Below are positions 52,379 to 60,975 of a stretch of 64,000 nucleotides of DNA, piece after piece (position 1 is the stretch's first letter; the number at the start of each line of letters is the position of its first letter). The translations under genes and the position numbers were made by a program. The notes under the pieces were generated by a model. The model made no database searches. It saw nothing but the letters and a program-made list of their open reading frames with translations, and was not told the origin of the DNA. The stretch is from the NCBI RefSeq assembly GCF_021545335.1, contig NZ_CP089312.1, positions 6,510,001-6,574,000 on the forward strand. The letters are read 5' to 3'. The DNA comes from Streptomyces sp. GQFP (GTDB taxonomy: Bacteria > Actinomycetota > Actinomycetes > Streptomycetales > Streptomycetaceae).

Positions 52379-54625
52379 GTGAGCGGGACGCACCCGGACG
52401 GCCACGCGGAAGGCAGCGTGGGAGTGCAGGCGCTCAAGCCGGGCGACCCGCCCTTCGTCGGCGGCCACCGCCTCCTTGCCCGGCTCGGCGCGGGCGGTAT
52501 GGGCGTGGTCTACCTGGCCCGTTCGACGGGCGGGGCGCTGGTCGCGCTGAAGGTGATCCGCGCCGAGTACGCGGCCGACCCCGGCTTCCGGACCCGGTTC
52601 CGGCGCGAGGCCGAGGCGGCGACCGGGCTCACCGGGCGGTGGCTGGTCCCGGTCACGGCGGCGGAACCGGAGGCCCACGAGCCCTGGCTGGCGACCGCCT
52701 TCGTACCGGGCCCGTCGCTGGCCGAGGCCGTCGAGCTGTACGGGCCCCTGCCGGACCGCACGGTACGCGCCCTGGGCGCCCGGCTGGCCGAGGCGCTCAC
52801 CGAGGTGCACGCGGCGGGCCTGGTGCACCGGGACGTGAAACCGCACAACGTCCTCCTCGCCCTGGACGGCCCCCGGCTGATCGACTTCGGCATAGCCCGC
52901 TCCACCACGGCCACCGCGCTGACCGCGACCGACGTGGTGATCGGCTCGCCCGGCTACCTCTCGCCCGAGCAGGCGCAGGCGCGAGCCGGTGACATGGGCC
53001 CGCCGAGCGACGTCTTCTCGCTGGGCTGCGTCCTGGCGTACGCGGCGACCGGCCGCCGCCCGTTCGGCACCGGGACCCCGGCCGCCGTCATCTTCCGTAC
53101 GGTCCACGAGGAACCGGACCTGGACACGGTGCCCTGGACCCTGGTCCCGCTGCTGACGGGCTGCCTGGCCAAGGACCCGCAGGCCAGACCCACGGCACGG
53201 GAGGTACGGGAGGCCCTGACCGACGAGGCCGGGTCCGCGAACGACGAGGCCGGGGTCGGGGCCGGGGGAGACTGGCTGCCGCCCTCGCTGCCCCGGCTGA
53301 TCGCCCGACGCTCGGCCGCCGTCCTGGCCCTCCCCGACCCCGTCCCGACCACCCTCGTACAGTCGCCGGACCGGCCCTCCCCCTCCCGGCGCCGACTGCT
53401 GACCCTGGGCTCGGCCGCAGCGGTGACCCTGACCGGCGGCGGCCTCGCGGCCTGGGCCGCCTCCAGGCCGACGGCGGGCAGCGGGAGCGGGACAACGGGC
53501 TCAGGACCACTGCCGGTGTACGTCATCGGCGTGCACGCGGACCTGTCGGGACCGGACAAGACGATCGGCCGGGCGCAGGAGCGGGGCGTACGGCTGGCAG
53601 TGGAGGAGTTCAACTCCCGCTCCCGTTCCGGCAGTTCCGGCAGTTCCGGTTCCTCCGGTGGCCGCGCCTTCGAGCTGGCCCTGAAGGTCCTCGACGACGC
53701 GGGGGAGGCGAAGCGGGCCGCGGAGGTGGCCGCGAAGTTCATCGCGGACGACGACGTGTACGCCGTCATCGGCCCGACCGGCAACACCTCGACCGAGGCA
53801 TCCGTCACCCGCTACGACAAGGCCCTGCTGCCCCTGGTGACCGTCTCCGCAGGCCTGGACCCGTACGCCAGCACCCGCGCGTTCTTCCAGCTCAGACCGG
53901 ACGAGAACACACTGTCCACGCCCTTCATCCACTACCTCACCCACAGCGAGAAGAGCACCAGGACGGCCCTCATAGACGACCAGGAGGCAAGCCGCATCAG
54001 CTGGCAGATCGTCAAGACCCTGACCGCGTACCCGCCCTCCGACGCGACGACCACCACCCATGTCGTCCCCGCGGACAGCGAGGACTTCGACACGGCCGCC
54101 GCCGCCGTGCTCGCCGCCGAGGCGGACGCGGTGGTCTACGGCGGCACCTCCCCGCACCGGGCCGCCCTGTGCGCCCGCGCGCTGGCACAGGCCGGATTCC
54201 GGGGCACCCGCATGGCCCCGGAACCGGTCCTGGAACCCGCGTTCCTCAAGGAGGCGGGCGCGGCGGCCGAGGGCTGGCTGATCAGCGCGACCTACGTAGA
54301 CCCGGCCGAACTGCCCGCCGCAACCCGCTTCGTGACGGCGTATCAGAAACGCTTCGGGGTGCGCGCGGTCGAGCACTTCGCGGTGGAGGCGTACGACGCG
54401 CTGCTCTTCGTAGCCCAGGGGCTGGGCGGACTCGGCGCTGTCGAGGTCGAGCGGGGCGCCATGGTGCGCAGGCTCCGCGCGTCCAGCTACAAGGGGCTGG
54501 CCAAGACCATCGCGTTCGATGCGGGGACCGGACAGTTCCTCCTGGTCAACGGCCTCTTCCTGCACCGGGTGGAGAACGGGGCGCCGCGGTTTTTGGGGCG
54601 GTACGACCAGTTGGGGAAGACGTGA
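52379..54625 (+). CDS. Receptor Ser/Thr kinase with extracellular periplasmic-binding-protein domain, copy 2
   Basis: A 748-residue paralogue of the preceding kinase, six bases after its stop. Kinase motifs are HRDVKPHNVLL and DFGIARS, with VALKVIRAEY for the catalytic Lys. The membrane helix is around residue 345 (LTLGSAAAVTLTGGGLAAWA). The extracellular domain is again Peripla_BP_6-like (VYVIGVHADLSGPDKTIGRA). A Ser/Gly run near residue 420 (RSGSSGSSGSSGG) is an extra loop not seen in copy 1. The two extracellular domains differ more than the kinases, suggesting different ligands. A GTG at 52379 starts the frame. Confidence 0.92.
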   Translation: MSGTHPDGHAEGSVGVQALKPGDPPFVGGHRLLARLGAGGMGVVYLARSTGGALVALKVIRAEYAADPGFRTRFRREAEAATGLTGRWLVPVTAAEPEAHEPWLATAFVPGPSLAEAVELYGPLPDRTVRALGARLAEALTEVHAAGLVHRDVKPHNVLLALDGPRLIDFGIARSTTATALTATDVVIGSPGYLSPEQAQARAGDMGPPSDVFSLGCVLAYAATGRRPFGTGTPAAVIFRTVHEEPDLDTVPWTLVPLLTGCLAKDPQARPTAREVREALTDEAGSANDEAGVGAGGDWLPPSLPRLIARRSAAVLALPDPVPTTLVQSPDRPSPSRRRLLTLGSAAAVTLTGGGLAAWAASRPTAGSGSGTTGSGPLPVYVIGVHADLSGPDKTIGRAQERGVRLAVEEFNSRSRSGSSGSSGSSGGRAFELALKVLDDAGEAKRAAEVAAKFIADDDVYAVIGPTGNTSTEASVTRYDKALLPLVTVSAGLDPYASTRAFFQLRPDENTLSTPFIHYLTHSEKSTRTALIDDQEASRISWQIVKTLTAYPPSDATTTTHVVPADSEDFDTAAAAVLAAEADAVVYGGTSPHRAALCARALAQAGFRGTRMAPEPVLEPAFLKEAGAAAEGWLISATYVDPAELPAATRFVTAYQKRFGVRAVEHFAVEAYDALLFVAQGLGGLGAVEVERGAMVRRLRASSYKGLAKTIAFDAGTGQFLLVNGLFLHRVENGAPRFLGRYDQLGKT

Positions 54626-55002
54626 GCGACTCGTTCACCAGGGGGCGGGAAGGTTCATGAACGCGCGCTCCAGGAACGGGAGTTGCTTCCGCTGCTGAGG
54701 CGGCGCGCGCTCCCCAGGTTGCGGTGACTGGACTCCGCCACCGCGACGACACGACGCCCTCTACTGCCACGAAACCCACGCCCCCACGCCTGACCAGCGG
54801 AAATTCAACTGTCACGTCCGGAAAGGCAACAGCTTCTCAATGCCAATGTGGACGATCAGTGAAGCAAGCGTTGGCAAACGGCTCCGATGCGACCGGATGA
54901 ATCTCGTCGAGCCTGGAGAACCGCCGATCACGAGATAATCGCAAGTGGTCACATGACGTACCAAACAGCGCCGGTCGGTTCGCAATGGTGAGGGGCAAGC
55001 TG
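54626..55002. other. Gap without a supported gene
   Basis: About 377 bases between the second kinase and the next gene. Open frames here are short, out of register with codon bias and show no family signal. No repeat copy, hairpin or tRNA is apparent. GC content appears lower than nearby coding DNA, in line with a recent junction or decayed sequence. Confidence 0.6.
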
Positions 55003-55557
55003 GTGAAGGACGACTCAGGCGCCACACCGCGACGCCGGGCGCAGAAGATGCGTCAGGGACGTGTCGGGGCGTCCGGACGGCAGCACCCACGCCTCTCTCC
55101 ACGGGCGGTTCGTTCCGCGAGGTCCGCACAGGAAGCAGCACCGGTCACAGCCGGCCCGGGCTCCCCGGACAACGGCGGTGGTGAAGAGTTCAGGCGCGGT
55201 GACAGATACCGATACGCCCTTCTGGCCGTCTGCATGCTGGCGTTCGTACGAGTCGCCCTGTCGATGGCCACCAAGGAGATCCAGGGCGAAGCACTCCTGC
55301 CCCTCCCGACATGGGAGTGGGACATCGCCGCTCTCACACCGCTGCTGGTACTGATCCGATATCGGGACTCGGCTCTGCGGTCGAGGGTTACGCAGCTGGA
55401 ATCTCACCTGAGAATCTTCAGCGGCTTCTACCTCTTCTACGCACTGCCCTTCGCCGCACTCGACGGCCGCTGGCAGCTGTGGCCGGCCGTGGCCTTCAGC
55501 GTCACCGTCTACGCAGGTATCTGGTACTCGAACAGGCGGGCCCGCACCCGTGGCTGA
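55003..55557 (+). CDS. Membrane protein of unknown function, first of an overlapping set
   Basis: About 184 residues. The first 65 residues are hydrophilic and basic. Then come three or four helices, for example YALLAVCMLAFVRVALSMAT and WDIAALTPLLVLIRYRDSAL. GTG at 55003 has GAGGGG suitably placed; ATG at 54985 is an alternative. Its stop overlaps the next gene by eight bases. I do not recognise the family, but the overlap with the next two genes argues for a shared role. Confidence 0.75.
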   Translation: MKDDSGATPRRRAQKMRQGRVGASGRQHPRLSPRAVRSARSAQEAAPVTAGPGSPDNGGGEEFRRGDRYRYALLAVCMLAFVRVALSMATKEIQGEALLPLPTWEWDIAALTPLLVLIRYRDSALRSRVTQLESHLRIFSGFYLFYALPFAALDGRWQLWPAVAFSVTVYAGIWYSNRRARTRG

Positions 55558-56206
55558 ACCCACGTCCCCGCCCACCGGCTACCGCCTCCTCCTGCCGTCG
55601 GACTGGGTACAGATCCCGCTCCGCAAGGGCGACGCGGAACAGGCCGTACGGGAGATCGTCGCTTCCGCCTTCGCCCGCGTACCGGCCGATGTACCGCGCG
55701 ACAGACTGACGCCTCTGCGGCTGGAGTTGGAGCGCGGACTTCTCGCGGCCGTCGCCGACGCGCGCAAGGCCAAGGCGCTGGAGCTGTACCTGCCCATGCG
55801 ATTGTCGGGCGAGGTGAACCTCGGCGCGTCGATCGTCGTGTCCGAGGCACTGCTGCCGTCCCGCTCCGGGCCCAGCGGGGCGCCTGCACCGGTGTCCGAT
55901 CCGGCCGAGGTCGCTGTGCAGTTGATCTCCGGTGGCGGCGGCACCGACCTGGATCTGAGCAGCGGCGAAGTGGACGGTGCTCTCGCTGTGCGCCGCGAGC
56001 GCGTCGTCCCCGCGGATCCTGAGCGCGGTGTCGAGCTGGCCAGCCGCAGGGTGGACTACCTGGTGTCCGTGCCCAGCGACACAAGCCGCTGGTTCGCGGC
56101 AGCCTTCTCCACCATCGGCGCCGGGGACCCGAAGGACGACCTGGCCAACGCGCTCGTCGAGTGGTTCGACGCGCTGATGACGACGTTCACGTGGAGCTGG
56201 ACATGA
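55550..56206 (+). CDS. Conserved hypothetical protein, middle of overlapping set
   Basis: A 218-residue soluble acidic protein beginning MAEPTSPPTGYRLLLPSDWV. It has QIPLRKGDAEQAVREIVASA and a C-terminal RRVDYLVSVPSDTSRWFAAA. No signal peptide or helix is seen. The GTG start overlaps the previous stop and its own stop overlaps the next start by ATGA, so three genes are coupled. A family resemblance to proteins encoded near type VII secretion loci in Streptomyces crossed my mind but is weak and unconfirmed. Confidence 0.75.
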   Translation: MAEPTSPPTGYRLLLPSDWVQIPLRKGDAEQAVREIVASAFARVPADVPRDRLTPLRLELERGLLAAVADARKAKALELYLPMRLSGEVNLGASIVVSEALLPSRSGPSGAPAPVSDPAEVAVQLISGGGGTDLDLSSGEVDGALAVRRERVVPADPERGVELASRRVDYLVSVPSDTSRWFAAAFSTIGAGDPKDDLANALVEWFDALMTTFTWSWT

Positions 56207-56862
56207 CTGAGCCCCTGGTCGAGCTGGAGCACGAGTTCAGCCTCGACATCGACTACGACCCGAGTCGATGGCTGGAGATTCCTCCGCGCTGGGACACCGA
56301 GGAGTGGCAGGACATCGGCGTCTGGGCGCGTTCGTGCGCCGAGCTGTTCTGGCGGTCGTACGGACGGGATCCAGGAGACTCAGGTATCGCCTTCCTCACG
56401 GGGGTGCTGCGGCGCTTCGCGGAAGCCTTCGCGCCGGAGCCCTTCGATACGCGAGTGCTGCTGCGCATGTGGGAACCGACGAGCATGCCTCTCCAGGTCT
56501 TCGGCATGGTCAAACCCGCGCAAGGTGACCGCGAGGAGACGCTGCGCTTCCTCGTCGGAGCGGAGGACCCGGACGCTGTCGAGCCCCCGGTCGTCGAGTC
56601 CTTCCGCACGGACCATCTCGGGGAGGGGCTGCGGGCATTCCGCTATCTACGGCAGGACGACACCCCCGAAGTGCTCGCCGCACTCCGCTACGCCTGGCGC
56701 GACGAGGAAGTCGGCGCCGACGTGGTGCTGTGGACCGCCACCAACGACACCGCACAGATGATCCGGGCCGCCCAGGACATCGAAGAGCTGGCGCACAAGG
56801 TGAGCGTGGCGGTCTGGAATCTCGAACCGGACGACGAGGAATCGCCGGATACGAAGTCGTAG
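56203..56862 (+). CDS. Conserved hypothetical protein, last of overlapping set
   Basis: A 219-residue acidic protein starting MTEPLVELEHEFSLDIDYDP. Notable stretches are RWLEIPPRWDTEEWQDIGVW and ALRYAWRDEEVGADVVLWTA. It is mostly helical with many Asp/Glu, and no membrane segment. ATG at 56203 overlaps the upstream stop. Function is not recognised. An unlinked lipoprotein gene follows 133 bases later. Confidence 0.75.
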   Translation: MTEPLVELEHEFSLDIDYDPSRWLEIPPRWDTEEWQDIGVWARSCAELFWRSYGRDPGDSGIAFLTGVLRRFAEAFAPEPFDTRVLLRMWEPTSMPLQVFGMVKPAQGDREETLRFLVGAEDPDAVEPPVVESFRTDHLGEGLRAFRYLRQDDTPEVLAALRYAWRDEEVGADVVLWTATNDTAQMIRAAQDIEELAHKVSVAVWNLEPDDEESPDTKS

Positions 56863-56995
56863 AAGCACCCGTAGGGCTTTCTCGGGCTTCTGTGGAGAGG
56901 AGCAGCTCGCCCGCGCTCCAGCGACGTATCTGCTCCAGCAGGACGCCGGACGGGGGCCGTCGGCCATACTCTGTGGCGGCAGCTTCGGGGAGGGC

Positions 56996-57424
56996 ATGGC
57001 TTTGCAGCACAGCGGTGGGATTGCACGAGCGGTCAAGCGAGCAGCGGTCGTTGTCGTTGCCGCTGTCCTGATGAGCGGTTGTTCATCGGACGATCCGGCG
57101 CAGGCCAAGGAGTGGCAACGGGATTACTGCACCAAGCTGGGGTCCTGGCAGGACGCGGTGCACGCCACGACAACCAGCGAGGCAGACGCCGATGCCGGTG
57201 ACGGACAGAGTGTTCAGTCGCCCGATTTCGACAACGTCGAACCGGCAGGGCATGCGGTCATCGATGCCTCGAAAAGGCTTGACCGGGCAGGCTTGGAGCA
57301 CGGTGGCACCGACATCCTGGATGACACCGTCAACGCGGTTGGCGGCGACATCGGGGCTGAGGGTCGTGCGGTGTCCTACTGCGACAGCTCAGGCTTCGAG
57401 ACCTTGGTCAGTTCGGCTGGTTAG
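56996..57424 (+). CDS. Small lipoprotein, unknown function
   Basis: A 142-residue protein. The signal runs AVKRAAVVVVAAVLMSGCSS with the lipobox LMSGC, Cys near residue 29. The mature part has Cys residues in RDYCTKLGSWQDAV and VSYCDSSGF, which may form a disulfide. The small, acidic mature domain resembles Streptomyces lipoproteins of unknown role. The ATG at 56996 follows GGGGAGGGC. It may belong with the preceding set, but no overlap exists. Confidence 0.78.
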   Translation: MALQHSGGIARAVKRAAVVVVAAVLMSGCSSDDPAQAKEWQRDYCTKLGSWQDAVHATTTSEADADAGDGQSVQSPDFDNVEPAGHAVIDASKRLDRAGLEHGGTDILDDTVNAVGGDIGAEGRAVSYCDSSGFETLVSSAG

Positions 57425-57581
57425 TGCTGTGAGGGCATCGATTCGCCGGGTCTTCAGGCCGCGGTGGCGAGGGGGCGTCCGCCCCAGCGGATGCCTTCTC
57501 GCTGCTGATACGGGTGCGTTCCTTGCTTTGTTCGGCGGCCAGGACATCGCGGTGGCGGTGTCGGCGTTGCGCCAGTAAGGG

Positions 57582-57940
57582 CTGCCTGAAGGAACTGGAC
57601 CTGGCCTACCGGGTCGTCACGCTCGTCGCCGGGGACACCGGTTTCTCCGCGCAGTTCACATACGACCTGGAGGTCTGGCTGCCCAGCCACGGCACCTACC
57701 GCGAGATCTCCTCGGTCTCCGACTTCGGCACCTTCCAGAGCCGCCGTGCCGGCATCCGCACCCGTGACGAGCACGGCAGGCCCACCCCGGCCGCCACGGT
57801 CAACGGCTCCGGCCTGCCCATCGGCCGCCGTACTCGAACAGCATCAGCAGGCCGACGGGTCTGTCCTGCTGCCCGATCTTCTCGTCAAGTACCTTGGGTT
57901 CCGGCGGATTTTGGCGGACGGCACGCCCTCGGAGGCGTAA
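57582..57940 (+). pseudogene. Seryl-tRNA synthetase C-terminal fragment, frameshifted
   Basis: Translation gives LDLAYRVVTLVAGDTGFSAQ, FTYDLEVWLPSHGTYREISS and GIRTRDEHGRPTPAATVNGS, the motif 2-3 region of class II SerRS. At about 57820 the frame breaks; the next frame continues EQHQQADGSVLLPDLLVKYL, the normal SerRS end. The N-terminal tRNA-binding arm and most of the catalytic core are absent, so this is a decayed, second serS copy. Extra serS copies in Streptomyces are sometimes resistance genes for SerRS inhibitors; origin here is unknown. Other sequence from 57425 to 58004 shows no gene. Confidence 0.8.
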
Positions 57941-58004
57941 GTCTGCGACTTTGCCAACGGTCACACTTTCCCCCGGCGGATACGGAGGGATCGACGACGA
58001 GTCG

Positions 58005-58610
58005 TCAACCAACGTTCCAGAAGGCCAGCGCCTTCTCGATCAACTCCTTGGCGTCGTCTCCGTAATAGGCGGCGTCACTGAGGAGGCCGAATGCCTTGTT
58101 GTGGAGGGCGAGTTCGGCAGGGTCGGTGATGTCCACGCCGGTGGAGACGAGCTCGTAGTGGGCTCGGCTGTCGTCGTACATGTTGAAGCCGTGCGTGGGG
58201 ACCATGCCGACGTCGGCGGTAGCGGGAAGGACGCCGAGGGTGAGGGAGGGAAGGTCGATCTCACGGAGCAGGCGTTCGAGTTGCCCGCGCATCACCTCGG
58301 GCCCACCGACGTTCGTGTACAGGGCCTGTTCGCCGAGGATCACGTCGTACCGATGCTCACCGTCGTACAGCACCTGCTGACGCTCCATCCGCTTGGCCAC
58401 GCCCGCCGGCACATCGTCGGGGATGTCGAGGAAGGCGACGACCTTACGGAGGATCACGGTCGCGTAGGCCTCGGTCTGGAGGGTGCCCCAGATCATGGCG
58501 GGGACGTAGGCCTTGCCGTGCCGAGTCTGTTGGTAGAGGCGGACGACCTCGCTCTGGACGCTTGCCGTGCCGGTGGACAGACGTTGCTGCCAAGGGACCG
58601 AACTGGTCAC
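58005..58610 (-). CDS. DUF5753-only protein (HTH missing)
   Basis: About 201 residues that match the C-terminal DUF5753 ligand-like domain of Streptomyces HTH regulators: YVPAMIWGTLQTEAYATVIL, RYDVILGEQALYTNVGGPEV and LPSLTLGVLPATADVGMVPT. The N-terminal helix-turn-helix of a usual 280-residue protein is missing. GTG at 58610 has a GGGGGA ribosome site, so it is likely translated as is. It lies 10 bases after the acetyltransferase gene in the same operon. It may have lost DNA binding or act with another regulator. Confidence 0.75.
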   Translation of the reverse strand: MTSSVPWQQRLSTGTASVQSEVVRLYQQTRHGKAYVPAMIWGTLQTEAYATVILRKVVAFLDIPDDVPAGVAKRMERQQVLYDGEHRYDVILGEQALYTNVGGPEVMRGQLERLLREIDLPSLTLGVLPATADVGMVPTHGFNMYDDSRAHYELVSTGVDITDPAELALHNKAFGLLSDAAYYGDDAKELIEKALAFWNVG

Positions 58611-58620
58611 CGTGTTCCCC

Positions 58621-59181
58621 CTATTGCTTGTTGATGGACTGCCACTCGTGATCGAGGACGGCGTGGACGATGCTGTCCCGCCAGCGACCTCCCCGCTGGA
58701 TGTGTTCCCGGATCCGCCCTTCCACGACCATGCCGGCCCGCTCCATGGTGCGGGCCGAGGCGTCATTGGCGGGCGAGCGTGCGCCCCAGACCCGATGCAG
58801 TCCGAGATCGTCGAAGGCGACGGCCAGGAGCAGCCGGACGGTCTCCACTCCGTAGCCACGCCCCCAACTCGACGCCCTGAGGGCGAAACCCATCGTTGCG
58901 GTCCTCGGCTGATGCGGGTCGAGCGCCAGACGTCCGAAACCGACCAGATCCCCGTCGGCCCGCTCAACGACGGCCAGTGCGTACTCATGGCGCTCGTCAG
59001 CACGAGCGGCCTCGATAGATCGGGCGACGATCTGCTCGACCTGGTCCCGGGTACGCGGATCGAAGGAGAGGTGTTCCGTGGCTTTCGGGTCGCCGTAGAT
59101 CGCGTGTACGGCGTCCACGTCGGCGGGGGTGAGTTCGCGTAGGAGGAGGCGGTCGCCGAGACGCTGGACCGAACTCGTCAT
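58621..59181 (-). CDS. GNAT-family N-acetyltransferase (RimJ/RimL-like)
   Basis: A 186-residue acetyltransferase. The start region reads RLLLRELTPADVDAVHAIYG, the acetyl-CoA-binding part is RATMGFALRASSWGRGYGVE, and RVWGARSPANDASARTMERAG is the late conserved block (here broken into pieces for length). The ATG at 59181 follows GGAGGAAG. The substrate may be a protein N-terminus or a small amine; not determined. It is cotranscribed with the DUF5753 gene downstream. Confidence 0.88.
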   Translation of the reverse strand: MTSSVQRLGDRLLLRELTPADVDAVHAIYGDPKATEHLSFDPRTRDQVEQIVARSIEAARADERHEYALAVVERADGDLVGFGRLALDPHQPRTATMGFALRASSWGRGYGVETVRLLLAVAFDDLGLHRVWGARSPANDASARTMERAGMVVEGRIREHIQRGGRWRDSIVHAVLDHEWQSINKQ

Positions 59182-59291
59182 TGCTTGCTTCCTCCGGGGG
59201 TTGAGCGTCGGTCAACTGGCAGGTGCTTGTTGAACTGCTCGCGGATGGTGGTCCACCTGGACCGAGAGTGCCGGAGAAAGAGCCTGCCCGT

Positions 59292-59663
59292 TCAGAGAAT
59301 CGGCAGCGTGATGCGGCCGGTCAACAGGACGTCGTGATTCGCGAACAGGGAGTCGAGTTCGAAGCGACGACGGATGTACGCCGTCCAGGCCGCGTTCGGC
59401 AGGTCCGTGTACGACTTGACCACTCGCGCGCGACTGGCCTGCGTGAGGATCCATCGGGCTCGGTCCCCGTCGGCGGCCCGGCCGCCCAGTTCGCAGGCCA
59501 GCCGCCAAAGCTCCTCACCGTCGCTGTGCTCGTCGACAACGGTGACGAGCCCGATGTCGCCCAGGCGGCGCTCGTCACCGGACTGGGTGGTGTAGGCGAC
59601 AGTGAGGTTTTCGAGAGGGAAGACGGTAACGCGGCTGCTAGCGGTCAGCTCGGCCAGGGACAT
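59292..59663 (-). CDS. Hypothetical protein
   Basis: A 123-residue soluble protein beginning MSLAELTASSRVTVFPLENL, with WILTQASRARVVKSYTDLPN and FANHDVLLTGRITLPIL at the end. The mixed alpha/beta character and normal codon bias support a real gene. I do not recognise a family. The ATG at 59663 follows a suitable gap from a possible GGACAT-type region. It is one of several short minus-strand genes in the accessory region. Confidence 0.7.
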   Translation of the reverse strand: MSLAELTASSRVTVFPLENLTVAYTTQSGDERRLGDIGLVTVVDEHSDGEELWRLACELGGRAADGDRARWILTQASRARVVKSYTDLPNAAWTAYIRRRFELDSLFANHDVLLTGRITLPIL

Positions 59664-59754
59664 GGGGGTGAATCCGTTCTGGTGTGGGAAGGCAGAGCGG
59701 GCCCGCTCGGAGAGAAGCGGGCCCGGCCTAGCGGAAGCGGATGGGGACTTCCGA

Positions 59755-60213
59755 TCAGCAGCAGGGGCCGTCGCCACAGCAGGCAGGCGGATTGCAGTCG
59801 GCGGCCGTGCCCCACAGCCGCTCGTCGACCTCGAAGCCGGCCGCCCGGATCCTCCCGACGACGTCGGTCATCAGGCCGCGCGTGCGGGTCTTGCTGTTCG
59901 GCTGGTGGTGGAGGAAGTAACCGAACTGCTCCTGGCACCAGTTGGCGTACCAGTCGGTGTGGAGGATGAGCGTGTGCCAGCCGGGGTCGACCTGCTGGGA
60001 CGGCGCCATGGCGGCGCCCGAACGGGTCGTACCCATCACATGGACCAAGGCGAGGGCCTGGTCCATGACGCGGTCGGCGACACAGCGCTCCAAGCCGTAC
60101 TCGGCGGCGCAGAACGCGGCGAGCATGTCGAACTCGGCATCGGTGATCAGGGAACGACCGATGCGAGATTCGGCGGCAACGACGGTTGTCATGACAGGAG
60201 TTGGGCAGGACAT
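59755..60213 (-). CDS. Glycine-rich-domain-like protein with Cys-rich tail
   Basis: A 152-residue protein. Central text DQALALVHVMGTTRSGAAMA and QQVDPGWHTLILHTDWYANW resemble the GRDP-like family seen in Streptomyces (WHT..LHT..Y motif). The last 20 residues carry a Cys cluster (CNPPACCGDGPCC) that could bind metal or be modified. GAGAGGTGAGTCC lies before the ATG at 60213. No signal peptide is clear, though the Cys tail is unusual in a cytosolic protein. Function is unknown. Confidence 0.75.
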   Translation of the reverse strand: MSCPTPVMTTVVAAESRIGRSLITDAEFDMLAAFCAAEYGLERCVADRVMDQALALVHVMGTTRSGAAMAPSQQVDPGWHTLILHTDWYANWCQEQFGYFLHHQPNSKTRTRGLMTDVVGRIRAAGFEVDERLWGTAADCNPPACCGDGPCC

Positions 60214-60349
60214 GGACTCACCTCTCAGTTGAAGGACATGGGAGTGGCCATCTCCCGGAGCGCCGAACACCAGTCGTGCACTCGGGAGTGGGATCTCGCA
60301 GCCCGCCGAGCGGGCAAGGGCGCGGACGGGAACGCCGGTCGGCTTCACC

Positions 60350-60745
60350 TCAGCTGTGGTGACGGCCCAGGGTTTCGAGGTGGTCGCACAGAGCGTTCAG
60401 GACACGCGCGAGGCGCCGTGCGTACGTGACGCCGGAACTGACTCCCGGGCGTGGGCTGATGCGCAACCTCCCCCGTGCCTCGCCGACGCAGGCGAGGGCG
60501 CAGTAACGCAGGATCTCGCTCTCAGGAATCCGTAGCGCCGCCTGCTCGACCTCGAAGATGAGGAGTTCCAGGTGCGTGCGGAGCTTGAGGGTGAGCGCAT
60601 CCAGTTCGGCGTAGCTCGGTGGGAGCACGTCCGGTGCGGAATCCGGGTCCAGCAACTGGCGGGCGCTGTCTCGCATCCCCTCAAGATCGGGCGGTACTCG
60701 ATCCCGGCCCTCGCCGGTTGGTGGATGGGCTGCAGCTTGCCTCAC
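60350..60745 (-). CDS. DUF6415 family protein
   Basis: A 131-residue helical protein. Family-like regions are PPSYAELDALTLKLRTHLEL, LIFEVEQAALRIPESEILRY and CALACVGEARGRLRI, with the tail RRLARVLNALCDHLETLGRH. DUF6415 proteins are widespread in Streptomyces accessory DNA and some databases name them natural-product-associated, but no function is shown. GTG at 60745 follows GAGGAG. The divergent gap 60746-60975 contains TGTGCGCACA at 60865-60874, a perfect palindrome. Confidence 0.78.
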   Translation of the reverse strand: MRQAAAHPPTGEGRDRVPPDLEGMRDSARQLLDPDSAPDVLPPSYAELDALTLKLRTHLELLIFEVEQAALRIPESEILRYCALACVGEARGRLRISPRPGVSSGVTYARRLARVLNALCDHLETLGRHHS

Positions 60746-60975
60746 GTTGGCACTCCTCAGCGGCGTTGGCCACGTCTCGGGAGGCCTCACCGCCTCGCCG
60801 GAGTCTTGTCGTAGTCCTGGACGCTATGAGCGTGGCGTGGCGAACAGCCAGCGATGTGCACCAATGTGCGCACAGGATGATGAAGAGTTATTAGATGGCT
60901 TGGCACCCTTGACTGTGCGCCGCTGAGGAATGACCGTTGTGCACATCGACGCACGGCTCGACATGGAGGGCAGCC

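Noticed and set aside
55550..56862. Assignment of the overlapping pair to type VII secretion
   Set aside because: Only a vague memory of similar proteins near such loci; no EccC, EccD or WXG100 genes are present.
57431..57580. Possible transposase C-terminus on the minus strand near the SerRS remnant
   Set aside because: A short end resembling IRWGGRPLATAA is not enough to call an insertion sequence and no inverted repeats were found.
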